Source of the DNA: Chlorobium sp.
Lineage (GTDB): Bacteria > Bacteroidota > Chlorobiia > Chlorobiales > Chlorobiaceae
Direction: 5' to 3'
DNA length: 8,087 bases
Assembly: GCA_028278005.1 (NCBI GenBank)
Contig: JANQFD010000040.1
Location: 1-8,087 of the forward strand
The position numbers and the translations under genes are program-made. How positions within the stretch are numbered: the first letter of the stretch is position 1; each line of letters starts with the position of its first letter. Shown piece by piece: positions 1 to 6,863 of this stretch. The notes below the pieces were generated by a model, which saw only the letters and a list, made by a program, of their open reading frames with translations, was not told where the DNA came from and did not search any database.

Positions 1-900
1 GGCCAGACCGTAACGCAGACCCTGAATACTGACCCTGACCTCCGGCAAGCCGAGCAGTCTCATGAATTGATGCAGGATAAGGGTTCCCATGGTTATGACA
101 TCGGCTCTTCCTTCAGCAACGCCCCTGCCGGTGATCTGATCGAGGGTTGATGAACCGAGTTCCTGCAGAAGCAGGCTGACCTGTTCGTAGCGCAGGGGAT
201 AATTATGTATTTTCTCAGGCTCGAACGTTTGCAATCCTGAAACAAGCGCTGCAATAGTCGTCAATGTTCCGGCCACTCCGAAAACGTGTTCCCTGCATGC
301 AAAGAAAGGTTCGAGGTTACCCGTGAGCAGCCGGTTGATTTCATTTTTTGCTTCCAGGAATTCCTCTTCCGAAGGCGGCAGCCCTGAGAAGAAGCGCTCG
401 GTGAGCCTTACCGAACCGATGTCGATACTGACGCTATGCTCGATATGGCTGGTATCGCCCATCGTTATTTCCGTACTGCCTCCCCCGATATCGATAACCG
501 TAAACCGTTCGGGAATATCGCTCATACCGGCCACTGCACCGGTGAAAGTTATCGCTGCTTCTTCTTCGCCGCTCAGGGTTTTTATGACAACATCGCTTGA
601 CATCAGGACTTCGTCGATGATTTCCATGCGGTTTTTCGCATCACGGAGAGCGCTGGTTCCTGCAGCAACTATACTCTTTGCCTTGTTTGCCTTGCTCAGC
701 TCCTTGAAATCAAGAATACATTGAATGAGCCGCTGCATGGCAGCATGATCGATTATTTTCTGCTCATCGACATTTTTCCCGAGCCTGACGATGGTCTGGC
801 GATGCAGTACCGGATGTATCCGGTTGTTAACCGGATCGAGATCTGCGATAAGCAGCAGCGCCGTGTTGGTTCCAATATCAATAAAGGATGCTCGTTTCAT
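1..900 (-). CDS. Ppx/GppA family phosphatase (exopolyphosphatase / pppGpp phosphohydrolase), 3' end cut by window
   Basis: The frame is open for 300 codons from an ATG at 898-900 to the window edge, with no stop. The product belongs to the Ppx/GppA branch of the ASKHA ATPase-fold superfamily, which hydrolyses terminal phosphates of inorganic polyphosphate or pppGpp in the cytoplasm. Visible motifs in order: phosphate-1 loop DIGTNT at residues 8-13, SGEEEA at 110-115 carrying the likely catalytic Glu, phosphate-2 loop VIDIGGGSTE at 135-144, GVAGTLTT at 208-215 and RADVI at 265-269. The last visible residues, SIQGLRYGL, match the usual near-C-terminal block of short (~300-320 aa) members, so probably only 10-20 residues are missing. 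The HD-like C-terminal domain of long E. coli-type Ppx would not fit unless the gene runs much further. The start lies 5 bp past the prmA stop with no clear Shine-Dalgarno, so translational coupling is likely. Family is certain; polyphosphate versus pppGpp preference cannot be read from sequence. Confidence 0.93.
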   Translation of the reverse strand, partial: MKRASFIDIGTNTALLLIADLDPVNNRIHPVLHRQTIVRLGKNVDEQKIIDHAAMQRLIQCILDFKELSKANKAKSIVAAGTSALRDAKNRMEIIDEVLMSSDVVIKTLSGEEEAAITFTGAVAGMSDIPERFTVIDIGGGSTEITMGDTSHIEHSVSIDIGSVRLTERFFSGLPPSEEEFLEAKNEINRLLTGNLEPFFACREHVFGVAGTLTTIAALVSGLQTFEPEKIHNYPLRYEQVSLLLQELGSSTLDQITGRGVAEGRADVITMGTLILHQFMRLLGLPEVRVSIQGLRYGLA

Positions 901-905
901 AAAGG

Positions 906-1781
906 TTAACAGGTGTTAACGGTTGAAGGTGCAACGAGATAAGAGAGCCATTCATCTTCATAGACAGCGCGGACAATGGTATAACCGGATCTTTTCAGGA
1001 GCTTTTTCAGCAGGGGCTCGTCATAGATCATGATACCTGAAAGCATCAGGAGGCTCCGGGGGGCCATACGCTGCAGTGACGGCAGTATCCGTTCTATGAC
1101 GCTCCGGTTGATGTTTGCCAGGATAAGGTCGAAAGGTTCAGAAAGTATCTTCTGCAGGTCGTCCTCAGCATCGAGCTTGGCTATCTGTATGTTTTCCGTA
1201 TCGTTGTCACGTATATTTTCGCGTGCGTTTTCCAGAGCCCAGTCATTATTGTCGACGGCCAGTATCTGTTTCCTGTTGCCCAGCTTTCGGCATGCAATTG
1301 CAAGTACACCCGTTCCTGTACCGATGTCGAGAATGCGCAGGTTTTCAATGGCAAGGTGTTCGAGCTGGCGGAGCATGAGCCTCGTTGTTGCGTGGTAACC
1401 GGTCCCGAATGACATTTTGGGATTGATTTCAATAACGATCTGTCCCTCTTTGGCTGCTGCTGTCTTGTGTTTTTGTACTATCAGGATGCGGTCCGAGATT
1501 TCAATCGGCTGAAGATGGGCTTCCCACTCGGCATTCCAGTTTTTGTCTGCCATGTGTCTGACTGTGAAAACAGGAGGCGAGCCGAATGATCTCTCAAGCA
1601 GCTCGACAATCTCCTTTTCTTTTTCCCCGGACCAGTCAGAATCGGGAATGTATGCGTGCAGTTTGTTTTCCTCTTCCTGGAAATATTCTATTCCTTCGCC
1701 GATCAACAGCCCCAGACATGGCTCTATCAGTTCAGGGGAGAGCGAGAAGGATAGTTCTATATAGTCGTTGGAAGCAGCCAT
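906..1781 (-). CDS. prmA: Ribosomal protein L11 methyltransferase PrmA
   Basis: PrmA is a class I SAM-dependent methyltransferase that methylates ribosomal protein L11. Numbered from the upstream ATG at 1823, the N-terminal substrate-recognition domain covers about residues 20-115, with the family block NWNAEWEAHLQPI at 95-107. The catalytic domain follows: NPKMSFGTGYHATT at 134-147, SAM motif I LDIGTGTGVLAIA at 165-177, an acidic ribose-binding region AVDNND at 189-194, and the post-motif LANIN at 235-239. I chose the ATG at 1781 (291 aa) because the family's ELSF-type first strand then falls near the N terminus, as is usual. The ATG at 1823 adds 14 unconserved residues (305 aa) and remains possible. 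Neither start has a good Shine-Dalgarno. The gene sits 5 bp before the Ppx/GppA gene and downstream of the NlpC/P60 gene on the same strand. Confidence 0.95.
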   Translation of the reverse strand: MAASNDYIELSFSLSPELIEPCLGLLIGEGIEYFQEEENKLHAYIPDSDWSGEKEKEIVELLERSFGSPPVFTVRHMADKNWNAEWEAHLQPIEISDRILIVQKHKTAAAKEGQIVIEINPKMSFGTGYHATTRLMLRQLEHLAIENLRILDIGTGTGVLAIACRKLGNRKQILAVDNNDWALENARENIRDNDTENIQIAKLDAEDDLQKILSEPFDLILANINRSVIERILPSLQRMAPRSLLMLSGIMIYDEPLLKKLLKRSGYTIVRAVYEDEWLSYLVAPSTVNTC

Positions 1782-1835
1782 TGTAAGATGAAAAGTATCA
1801 TTGAACCTGCATTTCGGCTTCATTTTTGCCGAAAA

Positions 1836-1863
1836 AAGGTACCTCGATCAGGAATGTTGTCAA
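1836..1863 (-). promoter_or_regulatory. Possible sigma70-type promoter upstream of prmA
   Basis: On the minus strand a perfect TTGACA (1858-1863) is followed after 16 bp by TACCTT (1836-1841). This lies in the 88-130 bp region between the NlpC/P60 stop and the prmA start. Transcription would begin near 1829, leaving a leader of about 48 nt to the ATG at 1781 and almost none to the ATG at 1823, which mildly favours the shorter PrmA. The -10 is poor and the spacer is short, so this is a candidate only. Confidence 0.3.
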
Positions 1864-1911
1864 TATAAGGCTTAATTTTACATATCGTATCGGACAACCA
1901 TACGGCGGATT

Positions 1912-2481
1912 CTATCGCCGGGAACCTTTGATTTCGAGAAGACGAACGCCTTTGACAAAATGCTTTTTGTAATACCTGTTGTTGAGGTTGCCCATCGTTA
2001 CCCCCCGGCTTGACGAAGCATGTGCGAACAGGTCGCTATCAAGATAAATGCCGACATGATCGATGTGCGATCCGTTGATCCTGAAAAAAACAAGATCCCC
2101 TCTTCTGAGTTTTTTTATGGGGACTTTCCGTCCTATTCTGGCAAGGTCCCTCGAGGTTCTCGGCAGCCGGGCGTTGAAAGTTTTCTGATAGATGTAATTG
2201 ACAAAACCCGAGCAGTCGAATCCGCGTCTGGTCGTGCCGCCATACTGGTATGCAATGCCGAAAAGGCTGCTGATATTTTCAAGCAGTTCCATGAGTTTGT
2301 CTTCATGGACACGCATCGGCAGCCGGGTATATGTTTTTGTGTTTTTTCCGCTATATTTAACGCCTTGAGAAGAGTGGCCGCCGGCGCATCCGGATGCAAG
2401 CAGCATCAGGCATACCAGCGCATAGCGCAGCAGATAAGGCAATCCGGCCGCTCTCGAACTCATTTGTTTTGTGATATGCAT
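1912..2481 (-). CDS. NlpC/P60 family lipoprotein, MepS/Spr-like peptidoglycan endopeptidase
   Basis: The 189-aa product has a lipoprotein signal peptide: a hydrophobic stretch at about residues 15-29, then lipobox LASGC with the lipidated Cys at 32. A short linker leads into one NlpC/P60 cysteine-peptidase domain at about 60-183. The expected catalytic set is present: Cys90 in FDCSG, His142 in DHVGIY and His154 in FAHASSSRG. Length and layout match E. coli MepS/Spr (188 aa), which cleaves peptide cross-links in the murein during cell-wall growth; the same role is inferred here, on a membrane-anchored protein facing the periplasm. The ATG at 2481 was chosen because AGGAG lies 9 nt upstream (2491-2495) and because it gives a normal signal peptide. 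Extending the frame to 2592 would run antisense through the lysC start. No SH3b or LysM domain is visible. The gene is divergent from lysC. Confidence 0.92.
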   Translation of the reverse strand: MHITKQMSSRAAGLPYLLRYALVCLMLLASGCAGGHSSQGVKYSGKNTKTYTRLPMRVHEDKLMELLENISSLFGIAYQYGGTTRRGFDCSGFVNYIYQKTFNARLPRTSRDLARIGRKVPIKKLRRGDLVFFRINGSHIDHVGIYLDSDLFAHASSSRGVTMGNLNNRYYKKHFVKGVRLLEIKGSRR

Positions 2482-2491
2482 AGAACAAAAC
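2466..2491. promoter_or_regulatory. 26-bp dyad centred on the NlpC/P60 start codon
   Basis: The arms GTTTTGT (2466-2472) and ACAAAAC (2485-2491) flank a central palindrome TATGCATA (2475-2482). In all, 11 of 13 position pairs are symmetric around 2478.5. The dyad covers the ATG at 2479-2481 and abuts the AGGAG ribosome-binding site at 2491-2495. It could be an operator in the 50-bp lysC/NlpC divergent region, or an mRNA hairpin masking the start codon. The symmetry is seen directly; function is inferred. Confidence 0.35.
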
Positions 2492-2495
2492 TCCT
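2491..2495 (-). promoter_or_regulatory. Ribosome binding site of the NlpC/P60 gene
   Basis: Read on the minus strand this is AGGAG, 9 nt before the ATG at 2481. It decides the start of the lipoprotein gene against the longer in-frame extension that would overlap lysC. Confidence 0.7.
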
Positions 2496-2531
2496 GGTTT
2501 GAACGATCATCACAGGAAGATAACAACTGAT

Positions 2532-3947
2532 ATGACTGTAATGAAATTCGGGGGAACGTCGATAGGAACTGCCCCCTCAATGAAGCGGGCAATGGATATC
2601 GTTGCCGAAAAACAGAAGAAGAACCCCCCGGTTGTTGTGCTCAGCGCATGCAGCGGGATAACCAACAAGCTTATACGGATAGCCGAAGCATCAGGAGAAA
2701 GCAGGCTTGATGAGGCGATGGAGCTTTCCGGTGAGGTCAGGGATCATCATCGCAGTCTTGTCGATGCTCTGATACAGGATGAAACGAGACGCAGTTCCGT
2801 GCTGGAAAAAGTGGAATCTTACATAGGTGAGCTTGAAATGCTGATCAAGGGGGTCGATATCGTCGGTGAACTTACAGCACGATCATACGATACGTTCTGT
2901 TCGTTCGGTGAACTGCTGTCTACGACTATTTTTTCCGAGGCAATGCAGGATGCAGGGCATGAGGCCGTCTGGCAGGATATACGGGAGGTCATGATAACCG
3001 ACGACAATTTCAGCACCGCAAGGCCGCTGGAGGAGCTTTGCGAGAGCAATGTAAAGACGGCGATCAAATCGCAGCTCGAAGCGGGTAAAACGGTGGTAAC
3101 GCAGGGATTCATCGGTTCGACGAAAGACGGAAAAACAACCACATTCGGCAGAGGAGGTTCTGATTTTACCGCAGCGCTGCTCGGTGCGTGGCTTCCTTCG
3201 GATGAAATTCAGATCTGGACTGACGTTGACGGAGTGATGACCTGTGACCCGAGGATCGTTCCCGATGCAAAAAGTATCAGGGTGATGACGTTTACCGAGG
3301 CTGCCGAGCTTTCCTACCTCGGCGCCAAGGTTCTTCATCCTGATACCATTGCACCGGCGGTGAAAAAGAATATCCCGGTTTACGTACTCAATTCACTCCA
3401 CCCTGAGGCGAAAGGGACGGTTATTACCAACGATCCTGCCATTCTCGAGGGGATGAGTTACGGCGGACTTGTCAAATCCATTGCCGCAAAGAAAGGCCAG
3501 TGCATCATCAATTTCCGTTCGAACAGAATGCTTGGCCGTCACGGCTTTATGGCGGATCTTTTCGACGTGTTCGCCCGAACCGGGGTATCGGTGGAGATGA
3601 TTTCCACGAGTGAAGTATCCGTTTCCCTCACTGTAGGTGAGTCAGCCTCTCTGGAAGAGTTGTTGATCGAACTGAAAAGAAAAGGTGACGTTGAAATCGA
3701 ACCGTCGGTGGCAACCATCAGTGTCGTCGGGGACAATCTCAGGACGGCAAAGGGGGTTGCGGGACGGATTTTCAGCGCCATGAAGGATGTCAATATCAGA
3801 ATGATTTCCCAGGGAGCTTCGGAAATCAACGTTGGTTTTGTGGTTGAGGAGAAGGATGTTCCAAAGGCGCTGCAGAATCTTCATCGTGAGTTTTTTTCCG
3901 GCAGCGAAACAAGCCGGATTTTCGAAAGGCCGGCCGGTAAAGGATAG
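2532..3947 (+). CDS. lysC: Aspartate kinase, monofunctional AKIII/LysC type
   Basis: Aspartokinase phosphorylates L-aspartate with ATP, the first step toward lysine, diaminopimelate, threonine and methionine. The 471-aa protein has an amino acid kinase domain at about 1-290: KFGGTS at 5-10, ELTARSYDTFCSFGELLS at 113-130, the nucleotide/aspartate site FGRGGSDFT at 205-213, WTDVDGVMTCDPR at 229-241 and LSYLGAKVLHPDTI at 260-273. Two ACT-type regulatory segments follow at about 325-390 and 395-460. The segment GFMADLFDVFARTGVSVEMI resembles the lysine-binding ACT of E. coli LysC, and length is close to that enzyme (449 aa). No homoserine dehydrogenase domain is attached. The ATG at 2532 follows AGGAAG (2514-2519) by 12 nt. 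An in-frame TTG at 2499 would add 11 residues but has no Shine-Dalgarno and would push the start ahead of the family's usual N terminus. The gene is divergent from the NlpC/P60 gene and separated from purM by 111 bp. Confidence 0.96.
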   Translation: MTVMKFGGTSIGTAPSMKRAMDIVAEKQKKNPPVVVLSACSGITNKLIRIAEASGESRLDEAMELSGEVRDHHRSLVDALIQDETRRSSVLEKVESYIGELEMLIKGVDIVGELTARSYDTFCSFGELLSTTIFSEAMQDAGHEAVWQDIREVMITDDNFSTARPLEELCESNVKTAIKSQLEAGKTVVTQGFIGSTKDGKTTTFGRGGSDFTAALLGAWLPSDEIQIWTDVDGVMTCDPRIVPDAKSIRVMTFTEAAELSYLGAKVLHPDTIAPAVKKNIPVYVLNSLHPEAKGTVITNDPAILEGMSYGGLVKSIAAKKGQCIINFRSNRMLGRHGFMADLFDVFARTGVSVEMISTSEVSVSLTVGESASLEELLIELKRKGDVEIEPSVATISVVGDNLRTAKGVAGRIFSAMKDVNIRMISQGASEINVGFVVEEKDVPKALQNLHREFFSGSETSRIFERPAGKG

Positions 3948-3973
3948 TTGGCAGTCTTCAGTTCACAGTCGGC
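3946..3973 (+). repeat. Array of four degenerate heptamers, AGTYNNC
   Basis: Four contiguous 7-bp units begin at 3946, 3953, 3960 and 3967, each fitting AGTYNNC (for example AGTCTTC at 3953 and AGTTCAC at 3960). The first unit starts inside the lysC TAG stop. The phase is strict and the AGT core and final C are invariant while the middle varies. This resembles short heptameric repeat families found between genes in several bacterial groups. Copy number elsewhere cannot be judged from this window. Confidence 0.5.
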
Positions 3974-4058
3974 AATGATTGTTTGCAATCCTGAGGCGAC
4001 TGCAGGCGGTAAGTAACATGGAGCACGGTGTCCGGATAACGATAAATTACGGAGAAAT
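3948..4058. other. lysC-purM intergenic gap
   Basis: The 111-bp gap begins with the heptamer array, then a weak 5-bp inverted repeat (GATTG at 3977-3981, CAATC at 3986-3990). It ends with the purM ribosome binding site GGAG (4051-4054), 4 nt before the ATG. I see no T-tailed terminator after lysC and no convincing promoter or purine-riboswitch fold before purM. Confidence 0.5.
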
Positions 4059-5048
4059 ATGGATTACAAAACGGCAGGTGTTGATATCAATGCCGGAGAG
4101 GAGTTTGTAAGACTGATCAAACCCCAGGTTCGTCAGACGTTTACCGGGGGCGTGATGACCGATATCGGGGCTTTCGGCGGTTTTTTTCAACCTGATTTTT
4201 CGGCTTACTCCAATCCCGTTCTGGTCAGCAGCATCGATGGTGTCGGAACAAAGCTGAAGGTTGCGTCGGAAGTGGGACGTTTTGATACCATCGGTGCCTG
4301 CCTGGTTAATCATTGCGTAAACGACATTCTGGTCTGTGGAGCAAAACCGCTGTTTTTTCTCGACTATTATGCATGCGGAAAACTGATGCCGGCAATGGCT
4401 GCCGATGTTGTCCGGGGGATGGTGGCTGCATGCAGGGAAAACGCATGTGCGCTTATCGGCGGTGAGACAGCGGAAATGCCGGGTGTGTATGCAAAGGACG
4501 ACTTCGATCTTGCCGGGACGATTGTCGGTATTGTTGAACGTGATCGTATCATCAACGGTTCGGCAATAACCGAAGGAGATGTGATGATAGGACTGTCTTC
4601 AACCGGGCTGCATACGAACGGCTATTCGCTGGCAAGAAAGGTCCTGGAGGGCAAGCTCGGGGAGGGGGCCGACAAATTGAAAGGCACGATAGGCGATGAA
4701 CTGCTGAAGGTTCACCGGTCCTATCTGCCGGTTATCGAGCCGTTACTTGCTTCGGAAAGTATCCGTGGCATGTCGCATGTAACAGGGGGCGGACTGACAG
4801 GCAACACCATGCGGGTGATGCCCGACGGTCTCGGGCTGGATGTGGACTGGGGATCATGGCCGGAGCCTGCCATCTTTGATATCATTCGCAGGGAAGGTAG
4901 CGTGCCGGAAGAGGATATGCGCAGAACCTTTAACCTCGGTATCGGGTTGGTAGTGATCGTTGCCGCAGATGATGTGGATCGGATTATGACCGATTTGAAA
5001 TCAAAGCAGGAAAATGCTTACATTATAGGCCGGATTGTTCGTTTGTGA
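4059..5048 (+). CDS. purM: Phosphoribosylformylglycinamidine cyclo-ligase (AIR synthetase)
   Basis: PurM closes the imidazole ring: FGAM plus ATP gives aminoimidazole ribonucleotide, the fifth step of de novo purine synthesis, in the cytoplasm. At 329 aa it is close to the usual bacterial length (~345). Family blocks in order: GGVMTDIGAFGGFF at 30-43, the ATP-grasping DGVGTKLKVA at 60-69, NDILVCGAKPLFFLDYYACGKL at 88-109, GGETAEMPGVY at 134-144, DLAGTIVGIVERD at 150-162, STGLHTNGYSLAR at 181-193, HVTGGGLTGN at 240-249 and the C-terminal FNLGIGLV at 291-298. All are intact. A GGAG at 4051-4054 supports the ATG start. It leads a tight plus-strand cluster with plsY and gpsA, although no biochemical link to phospholipid synthesis is known; shared transcription is inferred from the 35-bp gap. 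Confidence 0.97.
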   Translation: MDYKTAGVDINAGEEFVRLIKPQVRQTFTGGVMTDIGAFGGFFQPDFSAYSNPVLVSSIDGVGTKLKVASEVGRFDTIGACLVNHCVNDILVCGAKPLFFLDYYACGKLMPAMAADVVRGMVAACRENACALIGGETAEMPGVYAKDDFDLAGTIVGIVERDRIINGSAITEGDVMIGLSSTGLHTNGYSLARKVLEGKLGEGADKLKGTIGDELLKVHRSYLPVIEPLLASESIRGMSHVTGGGLTGNTMRVMPDGLGLDVDWGSWPEPAIFDIIRREGSVPEEDMRRTFNLGIGLVVIVAADDVDRIMTDLKSKQENAYIIGRIVRL

Positions 5049-5083
5049 CAATACAGAGGCTTGTGTAATTAACATGAAAGGTT

Positions 5084-5791
5084 ATGCTTACTTTGATTGT
5101 GATTTTAACCGTTAGCTATCTCATCGGCTCCATCCCTACAAGCATTATTGCGGGTAAACTGCTCAGAGGTATCGACATTCGTGACTACGGCAGCGGTAAT
5201 GCCGGAGGGACAAATGCGTTCAGGGTGCTTGGCTGGAAAACGGGGCTTACGGTTACCATCCTCGATATTATCAAAGGAGCTATTGCGGCAATATCCGTTG
5301 TAGTGTTTTTCGAGGCCAATCCTCTCGGTCCCATGCCGGATATAAACCCTATCGCGTTGCGGCTTGTAGCCGGATTGAGCGCGGTTTTCGGTCATGTATT
5401 CACTGTATTTGCAGGTTTCAAAGGCGGCAAAGGAGTGAGCACGGCGGCAGGTATGATGTTTGCCATAGCGCCGGTTACAACTCTTTTCGTTATGGGTGTT
5501 TTTCTTCTTGTGGTCTTTGTTTCAAGATATGTTTCCGTTGCTTCGATGCTCGCAGCGATAGCTTTTCCATTGATCATTGCCATAAGGAAATACCTGTTCG
5601 ACCTCGGAGAGGGACTGGATTACTACATCAAGATGTTCAATACCAGGGTGTTCATTCATGACAGCCTCGATTATCATCTTCTGATTTTCGGGCTTATCGT
5701 TGCACTCGCGATCATTTACACCCACCGGGAAAATATCAGGCGGTTGCTTTCAGGAAATGAGAACAGGGTAACATTTCACGGGCATTCCTGA
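5084..5791 (+). CDS. plsY: Glycerol-3-phosphate acyltransferase PlsY (acyl-phosphate dependent)
   Basis: PlsY is an inner-membrane enzyme that moves an acyl chain from acyl-phosphate to position 1 of glycerol-3-phosphate, the first committed step of phospholipid synthesis in the PlsX/PlsY route. The 235-aa protein is strongly hydrophobic with several membrane segments (about 1-22, 52-76, 92-112, 125-165, 197-212). The three catalytic motifs are present: GSGNAGGTNAFR at 36-47, GHVFTVFAGFKGGKGVST at 103-120 and HRENIRRL at 214-221. It is about 25-30 residues longer than typical PlsY (~200-213 aa); the extra length lies at about 168-197, a polar loop before the last membrane helix. The ATG at 5084 has AAAGG only 2 nt upstream, which is tight, but it opens directly on the conserved first helix. 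It sits immediately before gpsA, which supplies its substrate. Confidence 0.96.
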   Translation: MLTLIVILTVSYLIGSIPTSIIAGKLLRGIDIRDYGSGNAGGTNAFRVLGWKTGLTVTILDIIKGAIAAISVVVFFEANPLGPMPDINPIALRLVAGLSAVFGHVFTVFAGFKGGKGVSTAAGMMFAIAPVTTLFVMGVFLLVVFVSRYVSVASMLAAIAFPLIIAIRKYLFDLGEGLDYYIKMFNTRVFIHDSLDYHLLIFGLIVALAIIYTHRENIRRLLSGNENRVTFHGHS

Positions 5792-5805
5792 TACAGCCAT
5801 GTGTC

Positions 5806-5813
5806 GGGAGAGG
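5806..5813 (+). promoter_or_regulatory. Ribosome binding site of gpsA
   Basis: A purine run, GGGAGAGG, lies just before the ATG at 5817 (GGGAG at 5806-5810 is 6 nt from it). This places the gpsA start at 5817 rather than at the in-frame ATG 18 bp upstream at 5799, which would include the site in coding sequence. Confidence 0.75.
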
Positions 5814-5816
5814 TTG

Positions 5817-6815
5817 ATGAAGATAACGATTCTTGGAGCAGGGAGCTGGGGTACGACGCTTGCCGTACTTCTGGCTGGAAAGGGGTTCCGGGTTGGTCTC
5901 TGGTCACATCGTGAGGATTTTGCCCGCGAGCTCGAGCGTACACGTCAAAACGTCCGCTACCTGCGCGGCATTTCCCTGCCTGAAGTCATTCGTATCGACA
6001 GCAATATTCTGAAGGCCGTCGAGGGGGCCGACATGGTGGTTACTGCCGTGCCCTCCCAGGCATTGCGTGAAACCCTTTCTCTGCTTCGTGATTCCTCTCT
6101 TGAAGGAACAATCATGGTCAACGTGGCCAAAGGTATCGAGCTCGATACCGGCAAGCGGCTGTCGGAAGTAATCCTTGATGTACTTCCACAGGTTCGGCCT
6201 GACAGGGTAGCGGTGCTGTACGGTCCGAGCCACGCCGAGGAAGTGTCCGAAAAGCAGCCGACAACCGTTGTTGCCGCGTCATCCTCGATCGAAACCGCCG
6301 AAAAGGTTCAGGAAGCGTTTCATACCAGCTCGTTCCGTGTCTATGTTAATACCGATATCGTCGGTGTGGAAGTGGCAGGTTCGGTAAAGAATATCATCGC
6401 CATCGCAGCGGGCATATCCGATGGACTGGGTTTCGGTGATAACGCAAAAGCTGCAATCATTACACGTGGATTGGCCGAGATATCCCGGCTTGCCGTCAGC
6501 CTTGGTGGCGATCCCATGACCGTTTCAGGTCTGTCAGGCATAGGTGACCTGGTGGTGACCTGTCTGAGCCGTCACAGCAGGAACCGTTATGTCGGCGAGC
6601 AGATCGGTAAAGGCAAGCGTCTCGATGAGGTTATCAGCCAGATGAAGATGGTAGCCGAGGGGGTGTCTACCACGGAAGCAGTGGTTGCCCTGAGCAAAAA
6701 ACTGGACGTGGACATGCCGATTACCCTTGCGGTTTATGAAATGCTTTTCGAGAACAAACCCGCCGAAGAAGCTATTCTGGATTTGATGACAAGGGAGCCG
6801 AAACAGGAACTGTAG
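5817..6815 (+). CDS. gpsA: NAD(P)-dependent glycerol-3-phosphate dehydrogenase
   Basis: GpsA reduces dihydroxyacetone phosphate to sn-glycerol-3-phosphate, the backbone of phospholipids and the acceptor used by PlsY. The 332-aa protein has the normal family length. The N-terminal Rossmann domain carries GAGSWGTTLA at 7-16, AVPSQALRETL at 77-87 and NVAKGIE at 102-108. Then come YGPSHAEEV at 135-143 and the catalytic Lys191 in AGSVKNIIAIAAG. The helical C-terminal domain holds GLGFGDNAKAAIITRGLAEI at 203-222, GLSGIGDLVVTC at 238-249, SRNRYVG at 254-260 and VAEGVSTTEAV at 279-289. The start MKITILGAG puts the dinucleotide-binding strand at the extreme N terminus, as expected. The gene is 25 bp after plsY, consistent with co-transcription. 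Nothing is broken or missing. Confidence 0.97.
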   Translation: MKITILGAGSWGTTLAVLLAGKGFRVGLWSHREDFARELERTRQNVRYLRGISLPEVIRIDSNILKAVEGADMVVTAVPSQALRETLSLLRDSSLEGTIMVNVAKGIELDTGKRLSEVILDVLPQVRPDRVAVLYGPSHAEEVSEKQPTTVVAASSSIETAEKVQEAFHTSSFRVYVNTDIVGVEVAGSVKNIIAIAAGISDGLGFGDNAKAAIITRGLAEISRLAVSLGGDPMTVSGLSGIGDLVVTCLSRHSRNRYVGEQIGKGKRLDEVISQMKMVAEGVSTTEAVVALSKKLDVDMPITLAVYEMLFENKPAEEAILDLMTREPKQEL

Positions 6816-6817
6816 GG

Positions 6818-6863
6818 CCGCTTCGAATAACCTGCTGCAGCAAAAGCCTGCAGCGTTGAGCGG
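6818..6863 (+). terminator. Hairpin just after gpsA, possible terminator
   Basis: A perfect 7-bp stem, GCTGCAG (6834-6840) with CTGCAGC (6848-6854), closes a 7-nt loop. It is extended by AAC/GTT across a 2-nt bulge and by an outer CCGCT (6818-6822) / AGCGG (6859-6863). It begins 3 nt after the gpsA stop, where transcripts from both sides converge. There is no T-run on either strand, so it is not a canonical intrinsic terminator. It may instead stabilise the 3' end. Confidence 0.4.

Noticed and set aside
323..909. Two plus-strand open frames (323-724 and 721-909)
   Set aside because: They lie antisense to the Ppx/GppA gene, whose minus-strand frame shows every family motif. The plus frames give no recognisable domain.
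1903..1920. CGGCG/CGCCG hairpin across the NlpC/P60 stop as a terminator
   Set aside because: The stem is only 5 bp, it includes coding sequence, and it has no T-run on the minus strand.
2020..2502. 160-codon plus-strand frame
   Set aside because: It is fully antisense to the NlpC/P60 gene, which has a lipobox and catalytic triad. The shadow frame shows no domain.
2499..2531. TTG start for lysC at 2499
   Set aside because: It has no Shine-Dalgarno and adds residues ahead of the usual N terminus. The ATG at 2532 follows AGGAAG, though at a longish distance.
2482..2592. N-terminal extension of the NlpC/P60 frame to 2592
   Set aside because: It would overlap the lysC start region and bury the lipoprotein signal peptide. 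AGGAG before the ATG at 2481 supports the shorter form.
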